A stretch of 64,000 nt of DNA from contig NZ_VTWH01000005.1 of the NCBI RefSeq assembly GCF_008369445.1, positions 124,001 to 188,000 of the forward strand. The letters are read 5' to 3'. This DNA is from Aureimonas fodinaquatilis. Its GTDB lineage: Bacteria; Pseudomonadota; Alphaproteobacteria; Rhizobiales; Rhizobiaceae. Made by a program: the position numbers and the translations under genes. Within the stretch, counting starts at the first letter, position 1, and the number at the start of each line of letters is the position of its first letter. Below the pieces are notes generated by a model that was not told the DNA's origin, ran no database searches, and worked only from the letters and a program-made list of their open reading frames with translations. This document shows positions 17,844 to 25,611 of this stretch, piece after piece.

Positions 17844-19454
17844 ATGGAAGATATCGGGCTTAGAAATCCGGAGAGCGGTATCGAGACGACGGGCCTTTCC
17901 GGGCTTTCTTCCGTCCGCTGGAACCTTCAGGAAGCCGAGCTTGTTGAAGCGGCTGTGCGGCGTGGAGAGGGCAAGCTGACCGCGCATGGCGCATTTGTCG
18001 CCACGACTGGCCAGCATACGGGCCGTTCCCCACGGGACAAATTCGTAGTGGAAGACGAAACCACGCAGTCACAGATCTGGTGGGACAACAACAAGCCGCT
18101 GAAGCCGGAAGCATTTGATCTTCTTTATGAAGACTTCAAGGAATTTGCCAAAGGCAAAGACCTGTTTGCCCAGGATCTGACGGGCGGTGCCGATGAAGCT
18201 TATTCCATTTCTACCCGGGTTGTCACAGAATATGCTTGGCATTCGCTGTTCATCCGCAACTTGTTGATCCGCCCGACACGCGATGCGCTGGAAAACTTTG
18301 TTCCGGAACTGACAATTATTGACTTTCCGTCATTCAAGGTTGATCCGGCACGTTATGGCGTTCGTTCCGAAACGCTGATCGCCTGTGATTTCAGACGCAA
18401 GATTATCCTCATTGCCGGTTCTCTCTATGGCGGTGAGATGAAGAAGTCTGTGTTCACGGTTCTGAATTACTTCCTGCCTGCGCGCAATGTGATGCCAATG
18501 CACTGCTCGGCCAATTCCGGCCCGGATGGTGATGTGGCCTTGTTCTTCGGCCTTTCCGGCACAGGCAAGACCACACTTTCGGCAGACCCTCGCCGCACGC
18601 TGATTGGCGATGACGAGCATGGCTGGGGCGACAATGGCATCTTCAACTTTGAAGGTGGTTGCTACGCCAAGACCATTCGCCTTTCGGCAGAAGCAGAGCC
18701 GGAGATTTTTGCCGTCACCCGCCGCTTCGGCACGGTGCTGGAAAATGTTGTGCTGGACGCAGATCGGGTTCCCGATTTCGAAGATGGCAGCCTGACGGAA
18801 AATACCCGTGCAGCTTACCCGCTTCCCTATATTCCCAATGCCAGCGAAACCGGTTTGGCGGGCCACCCGAAAAACATCGTGATGCTGACGGCGGATGCTT
18901 TTGGTGTTTTGCCTCCAATTGCCCGCCTGACGCCAGCCGAGGCAATGTATCACTTCCTCTCCGGTTACACGGCCAAGGTGGCTGGCACTGAACGGGGCGT
19001 GACAGAGCCGGAAGCAACTTTCTCCACCTGCTTTGGTGCGCCTTTCATGCCGCGCCATCCTTCCGAATACGGCAACCTCCTGCGCCGGCTGATTGCCGAG
19101 CATAAGGTGGATTGCTGGCTGGTCTCCACCGGCTGGACGGGCGGACCGTACGGCGTGGGGCAGCGCATGCCGATCCGCGTTACACGAGCATTGCTGAATG
19201 GCGTGCTGGATGGCTCCTTGCGTGAAGTTGAATTCCGCACGGATGAAAACTTCGGTTTCGAGGTGCCAGTTTCGGTTCCCGGGGTTCCAGAAGCCATTCT
19301 GAACCCGCGTGAAACCTGGCAGGACAAGGCAGCCTATGATGCGCAGGCACGCAAGCTGGCTGGCATGTTCCGCGCCAATTTCGAAAAGTTCGAAGCCTAT
19401 GTGGATGAAGAGGTGCGCAAGGCAGCTCCCAATCTGCCTCTGGCAGCAGAGTAA
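17844..19454 (+). CDS. pckA: Phosphoenolpyruvate carboxykinase (ATP)
   Basis: 536-residue ATP-dependent enzyme converting oxaloacetate to phosphoenolpyruvate, the first committed step of gluconeogenesis in rhizobia growing on C4 acids. Visible motifs are [17 protein letters not shown], the substrate and metal region [20 protein letters not shown], the P-loop [34 protein letters not shown] and [18 protein letters not shown]. The start [12 protein letters not shown] follows GACGGGAGCC. It is divergent from chvI, the established neighbourhood in Hyphomicrobiales, and ends in a strong terminator hairpin. Confidence 0.98.
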   Translation: MEDIGLRNPESGIETTGLSGLSSVRWNLQEAELVEAAVRRGEGKLTAHGAFVATTGQHTGRSPRDKFVVEDETTQSQIWWDNNKPLKPEAFDLLYEDFKEFAKGKDLFAQDLTGGADEAYSISTRVVTEYAWHSLFIRNLLIRPTRDALENFVPELTIIDFPSFKVDPARYGVRSETLIACDFRRKIILIAGSLYGGEMKKSVFTVLNYFLPARNVMPMHCSANSGPDGDVALFFGLSGTGKTTLSADPRRTLIGDDEHGWGDNGIFNFEGGCYAKTIRLSAEAEPEIFAVTRRFGTVLENVVLDADRVPDFEDGSLTENTRAAYPLPYIPNASETGLAGHPKNIVMLTADAFGVLPPIARLTPAEAMYHFLSGYTAKVAGTERGVTEPEATFSTCFGAPFMPRHPSEYGNLLRRLIAEHKVDCWLVSTGWTGGPYGVGQRMPIRVTRALLNGVLDGSLREVEFRTDENFGFEVPVSVPGVPEAILNPRETWQDKAAYDAQARKLAGMFRANFEKFEAYVDEEVRKAAPNLPLAAE

Positions 19455-19507
19455 TCGCTTCGGCATAAGCCGCGGCGTTTCCGCATTGCCGAAATAGCTC
19501 TATAAAG

Positions 19508-19536
19508 CCCGTGCCGGTCCCGACCGGTGCGGGTTT
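19508..19536 (+). terminator. Rho-independent-like terminator after pckA
   Basis: CCCGTGCCGGTC (19508-19519) pairs with GACCGGTGCGGG (19522-19533) over twelve positions, two of them G-T wobbles, followed by TTTC. The stem starts 53 bases after the pckA stop. The T-run is short, so termination may be partial. The next gene, arfB, starts 19 bases further on. Confidence 0.6.
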
Positions 19537-19554
19537 CATGCATTTGGAGGCTGG

Positions 19555-19998
19555 ATGATGCCGGCAGTTTCAGAAAGCGGCATTGTAGTTTCCAACCGGG
19601 TGACCATACCGCAGAGTGAACTGGAAGAAGTGTTCATTCGCGCCGGCGGGCCCGGCGGGCAGAATGTCAATAAGGTTGCAACGGCCGTGCAGTTGCGGTT
19701 TCTGGCTGCGGCCTCGGTGGTCTTGTCGGCTGAGGTCAAGGACCGGCTGTTGAGGCTGGCTGGCCAGCGGGCCACAAAGGATGGCGAGATCCTCATCGAG
19801 GCATCGCGTTATCGCACGCAGGAGCGAAACCGCGAAGATGCCCGCGAGCGATTGGTGGAACTCGTCCGGCGGGCGCTGGTGCCGCCACCACCGCCCCGGC
19901 GCAAGACGAGGCCTGGCAAAGGGGCAATCGAGCGGCGGCTGAAGGAAAAGAAAGGCCGCTCCGACATCAAACGGATGCGCGGGCGTGTTGATGATTAG
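19555..19998 (+). CDS. arfB: Alternative ribosome-rescue factor ArfB (peptidyl-tRNA hydrolase)
   Basis: 147-residue class-I release-factor homologue without codon-recognition domains, which frees ribosomes stalled on non-stop mRNA. The catalytic GGQ is at residues 34-36 in RAGGPGGQNVNKVATAVQLRF. The basic tail GKGAIERRLKEKKGRSDIKR matches the segment that enters the empty mRNA channel. Two adjacent ATG codons open the gene, with GGAGG seven bases upstream. An extragenic palindrome follows the stop by ten bases. Confidence 0.94.
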   Translation: MMPAVSESGIVVSNRVTIPQSELEEVFIRAGGPGGQNVNKVATAVQLRFLAAASVVLSAEVKDRLLRLAGQRATKDGEILIEASRYRTQERNREDARERLVELVRRALVPPPPPRRKTRPGKGAIERRLKEKKGRSDIKRMRGRVDD

Positions 19999-20008
19999 TT
20001 ATTTCCCG

Positions 20009-20028
20009 TTGAAACGGTTACGTTTCAA
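20009..20028. repeat. Extragenic palindrome, copy after arfB
   Basis: TTGAAACG (20009-20016) and CGTTTCAA (20021-20028) are perfect inverted arms with a four-base loop, preceded by TTTCCCG and followed by the string GACAATG. The same arms and flanks recur at 24.6-24.8 kb, 50.9 kb and 60.5 kb, so this is an interspersed intergenic repeat that here may also act as a 3'-end hairpin. Confidence 0.6.
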
Positions 20029-20201
20029 ACAAGACAATGGGTTATGGCAAGTTGACTGGAACGGTTTTGCGCATATTTGAGTTGCTGCAGGCCGTATGCT
20101 CGTTTCAAGTTCTGTTGACTGTCTTCAGACACAGAAACGCCATGAAAGGCTCGCCTGCTTAAGTGCAGGATGTGGTTCCAACCGCAGGAAAGGCGAAGAC
20201 C

Positions 20202-20684
20202 ATGCTTCAGCGCCGTCAATTTCTAATGGCCGCAGCGGCCCTGTCTTTGCTGCCGGTTTCACGCGGCTTTGCTCAAAGCGAAAATTTTTCGGTAACAATG
20301 ACCGACGCCGAGTGGCGGGCAAAGCTGACGCCGGACCAATTTGCCGTTCTGCGGCAGGAGGCGACCGAGCGTCCATTCTCCAGCCAGTTGAACGCATCAA
20401 AGCGGCGCGGGGTTTATCATTGCGCTGGTTGTGACACGGCGGTCTACTCGTCAACCGCCAAATATGATTCCGGCACCGGTTGGCCAAGTTTTTATGAGGC
20501 AATAGACGGCTCGGTCGGTACCCGCACCGATTATCGGATTGTTGTGCCGCGCACAGAGGTGCATTGCGCAACTTGCGGTGGTCACCTCGGACATATTTTC
20601 GATGATGGCCCGCCGCCCACCGGTAAACGGCATTGCATCAACGGCATTGCGTTGAATTTTTCACCAGGTGCCCGCACAAGCTGA
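20202..20684 (+). CDS. msrB: Secreted peptide-methionine (R)-S-oxide reductase
   Basis: 160-residue MsrB that repairs the R epimer of methionine sulfoxide. The catalytic Cys145 lies in HCINGIALNF. The structural zinc is held by CAGC (Cys74, Cys77) and CATC (Cys122, Cys125). The start MLQRRQFLMAAAALSLLPVS, preceded by AGGCGAAG, adds an N-terminal export signal with twin arginines ending near FAQ, so the enzyme is probably periplasmic, unlike the usual cytosolic form. The upstream in-frame ATG at 20163 is less likely because it would bury the signal. It has no obvious operon partner. Confidence 0.92.
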   Translation: MLQRRQFLMAAAALSLLPVSRGFAQSENFSVTMTDAEWRAKLTPDQFAVLRQEATERPFSSQLNASKRRGVYHCAGCDTAVYSSTAKYDSGTGWPSFYEAIDGSVGTRTDYRIVVPRTEVHCATCGGHLGHIFDDGPPPTGKRHCINGIALNFSPGARTS

Positions 20685-20884
20685 CCTGTGACGATAGCTT
20701 AACGCTTCATTCATAATGCGGGCGCATCCTTCATTTGCGGACGGTATTTTTTGAGCCAGATTTTTATTGTATTTCCAATTGTTTAGCGCCTGAAATTGTT
20801 TTGTATCATGTGGTTATGGCGCTGCGCCGGTTGGGAAAACACAAAAACTCTTCAAAGTTTCCCCCCCTGAAACTGAAGGAGATG

Positions 20885-20915
20885 TTGAAGGACCGCTGAT
20901 GCGTTGCCATATAAT
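20885..20915 (+). promoter_or_regulatory. Sigma-32-type heat shock promoter of hsp20
   Basis: TTGAAG at 20885-20890 and CCATATAAT at 20907-20915 are 16 bases apart, close to the alphaproteobacterial RpoH pattern of TTGAA and a CCATAT-type -10 element. It lies 73 bases upstream of the hsp20 start, leaving a leader of about 65 bases, the right size for the thermometer described next. The remaining part of the spacer (20685-20884) shows no gene or clear signal. Confidence 0.7.
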
Positions 20916-20926
20916 GCGAGAAGGGA

Positions 20927-20980
20927 AAAAGCGCCGAGGTTTGGGCTTTTGACCATTTAAGTCGCTTGATACAAGGACTT
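20927..20980 (+). promoter_or_regulatory. ROSE-type RNA thermometer in the hsp20 leader
   Basis: Two stems are predicted. The first is AAAAGC (20927-20932) with GCTTTT (20945-20950). The second is the ribosome-site hairpin: 20959-20968 pairs with 20972-20980 over nine base pairs around a three-base loop, with one unpaired G at 20964. The 5' strand holds UCGCU (20962-20966), matching the conserved U(U/C)GCU of ROSE elements, opposite the AAGGA ribosome site (20973-20977), with the unpaired G exactly where ROSE elements have it. The ATG is ten bases further on. In this family heat melts the stem and frees the ribosome site. Confidence 0.85.
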
Positions 20981-20987
20981 GTCGCAT

Positions 20988-21419
20988 ATGAGCAGGATGA
21001 CACCGTTTTCAAATCCTTTGCTTCTGGGCTTCGATGGCGTTGAGAGAACGCTGGAGAGGCTGCAGAAGAGCGGGGATGGCTATCCGCCATACAATATCGA
21101 GCGGATACAGCCGGACCCGGAAGCGGGCGGAGACACGGTCATCAGGATAACGCTGGCTGTTGCCGGATTCTCTTCCGGTGATCTCGACATCACAACCGAG
21201 GAAAATCAGCTGACGATCCGGGGCTCACAGGCGGATCAGAAAGACCGGGATTTTCTGCATCGGGGTATTGCCTCCCGTCATTTTCAGCGCAGTTTTCTGC
21301 TGGCAGACGGTATGCGTATCATCGGGGCGGAACTGAAGAACGGCCTTTTGTCGATTGACCTGGCAAGGCCAAAACCCGAGCGTGTCGTCAAGAAAATCGA
21401 GATTGTTGTTGCAGATTAA
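20988..21419 (+). CDS. Small heat shock protein, Hsp20/IbpA family
   Basis: 143-residue alpha-crystallin-type chaperone that holds unfolding proteins during heat stress. The central alpha-crystallin domain runs from about residue 33 (NIERIQPD) to ARPKPERVVKKIEI, with the signature ELKNGLLSIDLARP near the end. The start at ATG 20988 is preferred over a TTG at 20979 because the AAGGA site is ten bases before it. Expression appears controlled twice, by a sigma-32-like promoter and by a ROSE leader. It is followed 26 bases later by a DUF1150 gene, its usual partner in this order. Confidence 0.95.
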   Translation: MSRMTPFSNPLLLGFDGVERTLERLQKSGDGYPPYNIERIQPDPEAGGDTVIRITLAVAGFSSGDLDITTEENQLTIRGSQADQKDRDFLHRGIASRHFQRSFLLADGMRIIGAELKNGLLSIDLARPKPERVVKKIEIVVAD

Positions 21420-21445
21420 CAATTTCGAACTGCTCAGAAAGGAGC

Positions 21446-21706
21446 ATGAAAATGGTCGATGTTCGTTCCTCCCCATACAGTGACCGTGAACTGGCAGCCC
21501 TTGGCGAAGGGCATGTCGCTTATCTGCGCCGTATGTCGTCGGATGATATAAGAGCGCGGTTTCCTACTGCACAGTCCATTCGTCCAGGCATAAAATTATG
21601 GGCGCTGTTTTCCGCAGATGGCACTCCGCTTGCCGTTTCGGATGATCGCGGCAGCATTCTGGCAAGCGCCAGCGAAAATGAATTGCAGACGGTAAGCCTG
21701 CACTGA
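21446..21706 (+). CDS. DUF1150 family protein next to hsp20
   Basis: 86-residue protein of unknown function, recognised as DUF1150 from GEGHVAYLRRMSSDDIRARFP and LWALFSADGTPLAVSDDR. It has a good ribosome site (AAAGGAGC) four bases before the ATG. It follows the small heat shock gene on the same strand, so it is probably made from the same heat-induced transcript. No signal peptide or membrane segment is visible. A long hairpin ends the pair. Confidence 0.85.
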   Translation: MKMVDVRSSPYSDRELAALGEGHVAYLRRMSSDDIRARFPTAQSIRPGIKLWALFSADGTPLAVSDDRGSILASASENELQTVSLH

Positions 21707-21718
21707 TCTGGTTGGTCC

Positions 21719-21749
21719 GCGACCGGAATTGGTCCACAATTTCGGTCGC
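21719..21749. terminator. Bidirectional terminator between DUF1150 gene and ptsN
   Basis: GCGACCGGAATTG (21719-21731) pairs with CAATTTCGGTCGC (21737-21749) over 13 positions with one G-T wobble and a five-base loop. It sits in the 68-base space between two convergent genes, 12 bases after the DUF1150 stop and 25 bases before the ptsN stop. Only TTTT follows on the plus strand, after six bases, so efficiency is uncertain. Confidence 0.7.
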
Positions 21750-21774
21750 GTCGCTTTTGGCGGATTTGGGTTTG

Positions 21775-22236
21775 TCAGTTGTGGGAAATGATATCGTAAA
21801 GTGCGGCGGCGTCAGGTGCGCTGCGAAGAGCCTTTACAGCGTCTGGATTGCGCAACAGGCGGGCCACGCGCGAAAGCGACTTCAGGTGGTCGGCGCCTGA
21901 ATCTTCCGGTGCCAGAAGCAGAAACACAAGGTCTACCGGCTCGTCATCCAGCGCCTCAAAATCCACCGGTCTGCTGGCTCGCCCGAAAACCCCCAGAATC
22001 CTGTTCAATTCCTTCAGCTTGCCGTGCGGAATGGCAACGCCATTGCCCACGCCGGTAGAGCCCAGCTTTTCCCGACGGATGATAGCATCGAAAACCTCAC
22101 GCTCGGGCAGGTTGGCAAGCTGCGCTGCGCGTTCTGCCAGTTCCTGAAGTATCTGCTTTTTGGATTGGCCCCTGAGCGATGAAATGACAGCCTGGGGGCT
22201 TATGATATCGATTGGCATCAGCGAGAATATGTCCAT
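21775..22236 (-). CDS. ptsN: Nitrogen-regulatory PTS EIIA (PtsN)
   Basis: 153-residue terminal phosphate acceptor of the nitrogen-type phosphotransferase chain, a regulator of potassium transport and other functions rather than a sugar carrier. The phosphorylated residue is His71 in NGVAIPHGKLKEL. Other family segments are DIISPQAVISSL and VDLVFLLLAPEDSGADHLK. It lies downstream of hpf and rpoN, the classic proteobacterial order, but the strong hpf terminator 86 bases before it suggests a separate promoter or read-through. A shorter start at Met7 is possible. Confidence 0.96.
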   Translation of the reverse strand: MDIFSLMPIDIISPQAVISSLRGQSKKQILQELAERAAQLANLPEREVFDAIIRREKLGSTGVGNGVAIPHGKLKELNRILGVFGRASRPVDFEALDDEPVDLVFLLLAPEDSGADHLKSLSRVARLLRNPDAVKALRSAPDAAALYDIISHN

Positions 22237-22321
22237 GACTATGGTTATGACCGGCCAAGGCCATGCAGCGGCTGTTTACAGCATCAGCGAATAAATCTGT
22301 ATCGCTTTTCTATCCCAGGTC

Positions 22322-22364
22322 AAAAAAACAACCATGCGCCGTTGGGTGATCCAACGACGCATGG
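22322..22364 (-). terminator. Intrinsic terminator after hpf
   Basis: On the minus strand a 14-position stem (plus-strand arms 22332-22345 and 22351-22364, one mismatch, five-base loop) is followed by TTG and seven T residues (seen as A at 22322-22328). This is the clearest rho-independent terminator in the window. It begins 28 bases after the hpf stop and separates rpoN-hpf from ptsN. Confidence 0.85.
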
Positions 22365-22391
22365 CACATCATAAGTTTGATTTCAGGCCAA

Positions 22392-22970
22392 TCAGGCTCG
22401 GTTCAGCAAGGTAGAGGGGTCTACCCAACCGACATTTCCATCTGGCCGACGGTAAACGACGTTGATTTCACCGCTGCCGGCATTTTTGAAAATGACGACG
22501 GGACTGTCACGACGGTCAAGTTCCATCACTGCGCCAGCCACCGAGAAAATGCCAACAGGAAACGAGGTTTCCGCAACAATTGCCGGTGCGTAGTCTTCTG
22601 GCACATCGTCACTCTCATCCGAGATGGGTGCGAAGACTGAATAGGCAACTTCACTGGTCTTGCCGGTTCCGGCAGCCTTGTGGTCTTTCAGACGCCGCTT
22701 GTACCGGCGCAGACGTTTTTCAATTCGTTCGCAAGCTTCGGCGAAGCTTGCTTCAGGGTCATGCGCCATACCGGCCGCCTGGAAGGTAACGCCGGTATCA
22801 AGCCTCAATGAGCAATCTGTATTAAAGCGGGACGATTCCTTTGAGATAACGACGGTACCTGAATAGTTGCCGTCGAAATATTTCGCGACCTGTTCCATCA
22901 GCCGGTCTTCAATCCGGGTCCGAAACGCCTCACCGACATCCATGTGCCGGCCCGATACGCGAATTGACAT
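22392..22970 (-). CDS. hpf: Long-form ribosome hibernation-promoting factor
   Basis: 192-residue protein that binds the small subunit and pairs 70S ribosomes into 100S dimers in stationary phase. Residues 1 to about 100 form the S30AE domain (MSIRVSGRHMDVGEAFRTR, RRYKRRLKDH). A C-terminal dimerisation domain (VMELDRRDSPVVIFKNAGSG, VVYRRPDGNVGWVDP) marks the long form. The start at ATG 22970 is chosen over upstream in-frame codons because it matches the family N-terminus. Located between rpoN and ptsN. Confidence 0.95.
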   Translation of the reverse strand: MSIRVSGRHMDVGEAFRTRIEDRLMEQVAKYFDGNYSGTVVISKESSRFNTDCSLRLDTGVTFQAAGMAHDPEASFAEACERIEKRLRRYKRRLKDHKAAGTGKTSEVAYSVFAPISDESDDVPEDYAPAIVAETSFPVGIFSVAGAVMELDRRDSPVVIFKNAGSGEINVVYRRPDGNVGWVDPSTLLNRA

Positions 22971-23180
22971 ACTTGCTTTCCTTCCCTCTATCTCCGCAGA
23001 GATTTTGTCCGCCGCTCTGACCGGCCCCACTTTATCCCTGCATAGGAATAAACGTATCCGCCTTACGCGCGGTAGCAAGCGAAACTTGCAACTGGGTGCT
23101 CATTCTCGCGTGCATATACAACCAACGCAGAACAAAGGCCGATGGTTTCGAAACTTAAGATTGCAAAATCTCGTAGGAGG

Positions 23181-24518
23181 TCACGACACCAGACTTTTTG
23201 CCGCCATCTCCCGACGCCGCTGAACCGAAGACCCTATGCCCTGCGACTCACGATATTTGGCAACTGTACGGCGTGCCACATCAATGCCATCCCGCTTTAA
23301 ATACGCGGCAATGTCGTCATCCGACAGCACCCGCCCCAAGGCCTCAGATGCAATCAGACGTTTGATTCGCTGCTTCACACTTTCTGCAGAATGGGAGTCA
23401 CCCTCACTGGACGCGCCAATCGCAGCAGAGAAAAGCTGTTTGAATTCAAAGGTTCCTCGCGGCGTCTGAATGTATTTCCCGGCGGCAACTCGGCTGACGG
23501 TGGATTCGTGCAGGTCGACTGATTCGGCAATTGCCGCCAAAGTCATCGGCTTCAGCCCCGCCATGCCATGCTGCAGGAACCCGGTCTGTCGCCGTACAAT
23601 TTCGCTGGCAACCCGCAGAATGCTTTTTGCACGTTGATCGAGAGAGCGGATCAACCAGCCGGCGCTGCTGCGACACTGCGCCAGATATTGCTGCTCGTGC
23701 TCGGTTCCGCAGTGTCTGACCATCGTTTCGGCTTCGCTAGTTATCAGAACGCGTGGCAAGGCGCGTTGATTCAGTTGCACCCGCCAGTGGCCGCTGCTTG
23801 CCTGTTCTACAATTACATCCGGAATGATCATGTTGCCCGTGTCATGAGCAAATCGCATACCCGGACGCGGATCAAGATGGCGGATCTCTGCCAGAATATC
23901 CAACAGGCCAGCTTCGTCTTCCCCCGTCAGGCGGCGCAATGCGGCAAAATCGCGACGCGCCAGCAGATCCAGATGGGCGAGAACCGAAGCGATGACCGGA
24001 TCCAGCCGGTTGCGACGCGCCAGTTGCAATGAAAGGCAGCCTGGCAGATCGTCAGCGAACAATCCGGCAGGCTCTGCCTGTGCCTGCAATCGTTGCAAAC
24101 ATTGCAGAACGGCCGACTCAGGCAATAAAAAATCGCGCGCAATATCGCCTGCGCGGGCTCGAATATATCCGGACCGGTCGAGATGCTGCACCAGAATCTC
24201 GCCAATCCTGATGTCTTCGGGGGTTTTCAGAATGTCGATCACTTCTGCCAGCGCGTGGCCATACAGTGAGGCCGGATTGTCGGGCAGATTGTCCAGCGTG
24301 TTGTCTGTCACCCTGCCAGTACTGGCCATTTCTGAGCGTTGAGAGCTGACAGCCGGTGCCACGGTGATCTCCAGAAGCGGGTTCTGCTCGGCCTCGTGCT
24401 CCAGAAAAGCCTGCAACTCCAATGCGCCAAATTGCAGCAGCCGGATCGACTGTAGCAATTGCGGCGTCATCGCCAGAGACTGGCTCTGGCGGGCCTGAAG
24501 TTTGAGGGAGAAATTCAT
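23181..24518 (-). CDS. rpoN: RNA polymerase sigma-54 factor
   Basis: 445-residue sigma-54, directing transcription of nitrogen and other enhancer-dependent genes. Region I is clear (MNFSLKLQARQSQSLAMTPQ, LLQSIRLLQFGALEL), as are the core-binding part and the C-terminal RpoN box ARRTVAKYRE. The linker between region I and the core-binding domain is short, making the protein somewhat smaller than the common 480-500 residues. The start at ATG 24518 is preferred over a GTG at 24539. Located downstream of lptB after a 269-base spacer filled with palindromic repeats, and upstream of hpf. Confidence 0.96.
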   Translation of the reverse strand: MNFSLKLQARQSQSLAMTPQLLQSIRLLQFGALELQAFLEHEAEQNPLLEITVAPAVSSQRSEMASTGRVTDNTLDNLPDNPASLYGHALAEVIDILKTPEDIRIGEILVQHLDRSGYIRARAGDIARDFLLPESAVLQCLQRLQAQAEPAGLFADDLPGCLSLQLARRNRLDPVIASVLAHLDLLARRDFAALRRLTGEDEAGLLDILAEIRHLDPRPGMRFAHDTGNMIIPDVIVEQASSGHWRVQLNQRALPRVLITSEAETMVRHCGTEHEQQYLAQCRSSAGWLIRSLDQRAKSILRVASEIVRRQTGFLQHGMAGLKPMTLAAIAESVDLHESTVSRVAAGKYIQTPRGTFEFKQLFSAAIGASSEGDSHSAESVKQRIKRLIASEALGRVLSDDDIAAYLKRDGIDVARRTVAKYRESQGIGSSVQRRREMAAKSLVS

Positions 24519-24639
24519 GAATTTCCGCTCGAAAATCACAATCAGTAGAAAACTGCGATGTCACGCACGAGTCAAGCTCTGGCCTCCAACCGCTGCGAAA
24601 TTGGCCCGCACCGCTCAATAAGGTCTTTTGGCCGCCGGA

Positions 24640-24787
24640 GCATTATCGCTTCGACGGGAAATGCGAAGGCTATTGTATTGCCGCATTGTCCTGCCGCTGA
24701 AGCGTTACCGCTTCAGCGGGAAATGCGAAGGCCTTTTGTCCTGCCGCATTGTCCTTTCGTCGAAGCATTAACGCTTCAACGGGAATG
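24640..24787. repeat. Tandem extragenic palindromic repeats between lptB and rpoN
   Basis: At least three degenerate units occur in tandem. Each has a palindrome of the type GAAGCG-loop-CGCTTC followed by CGGGAAATGCGAAGGC or a short form, then TGCCGCATTGTCCT in the first two. The best palindrome is CGCTGAAGCG (24695-24704) with CGCTTCAGCG (24709-24718), perfect over ten pairs with a TTAC loop. The array begins immediately after the lptB stop and fills most of the 269-base lptB-rpoN gap. Related single copies lie at 20.0, 50.9 and 60.5 kb. Confidence 0.7.
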
Positions 24788-25570
24788 CTAGTAGGTAAAC
24801 TGCTCGCCAAGATAAATGCGTCGGACGTCACTGTTCGCCACAATTTCCTGCGGCGTGCCATGCGTCAGCACAGCGCCCGCGTGCATGATGTACGCTCTGT
24901 CAATCAACCCCAGGGTTTCCCGCACATTGTGATCGGTGATCAACACACCAATGCCACGTCGGGTCAGATGCCTCACCAGTTCCTGAATGTCGGCCACCGC
25001 AATCGGATCCACCCCGGCAAACGGCTCATCCAGCAGCATGAAATTGGGCCTCGACGCCAATGCGCGTGCAATTTCGCAGCGCCTTCGCTCACCACCCGAA
25101 AGGGCAGTCGCAGGCTGTTTGCGCAAATGGCTGATGCCAAATTCTTCCAGAAGCGCGGTCAATTGGCGATCCCGCGCCGCACTGTCCTTTTCAACCACTT
25201 CCAGCACGGCCCGAATGTTGTTTTCAACCGAGAGACCACGAAAAATCGAGGCTTCCTGCGGCAGATAACCGATGCCAAGCCGCGCACGTCGATACATCGG
25301 CACCCGGGTAATATCGTGCCCGTCCAGTTCAATCCGACCACTGTCTACGCCAATCAGGCCGGTGATCATGTAAAAGCAGGTTGTTTTGCCTGCGCCATTG
25401 GGGCCCAGCAGGCCCACCGCTTCGCCACGCCGAACACCAACCTGCACGCCATCCACAACCCGGCGTCCGCGATAGGTCTTGGTAATGCCACGCGCCACAA
25501 GCGTGCCATGCGCCGAATTGGCGTCCGGGCTGGTGTAGAAGGGCTTGGTTTGGGAATGTTCGGCTGAAAT
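24788..25570 (-). CDS. lptB: LPS export ABC transporter ATPase LptB
   Basis: Cytoplasmic ATPase that powers lipopolysaccharide extraction by LptFG. Walker A GLLGPNGAGKTT, Q-loop YLPQEASIFRGLSVENN, signature LSGGERRRCEIARAL, Walker B FMLLDEPFAGVDPIA and H-loop LITDHNVRETL are all present. The start is odd: no ATG, GTG or TTG lies at the position expected from relatives. GGAG at 25579-25582 is spaced eight bases from an ATT at 25570, giving about 260 residues. Alternatives are TTG 25594 without a ribosome site, or GTG 25498, which would remove 24 residues. The ATT choice is inference. It follows lptA by 41 bases. Confidence 0.9.
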   Translation of the reverse strand: MSAEHSQTKPFYTSPDANSAHGTLVARGITKTYRGRRVVDGVQVGVRRGEAVGLLGPNGAGKTTCFYMITGLIGVDSGRIELDGHDITRVPMYRRARLGIGYLPQEASIFRGLSVENNIRAVLEVVEKDSAARDRQLTALLEEFGISHLRKQPATALSGGERRRCEIARALASRPNFMLLDEPFAGVDPIAVADIQELVRHLTRRGIGVLITDHNVRETLGLIDRAYIMHAGAVLTHGTPQEIVANSDVRRIYLGEQFTY

Positions 25571-25611
25571 CGGCGTAACTCCAAAAAAAATCAACGCGTT
25601 GCGGTTACCGC

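Noticed and set aside
18330-19466. Minus-strand frame of 378 codons opposite pckA
   Set aside because: Fully antisense to a clear PEP carboxykinase. No motif and no ribosome site.
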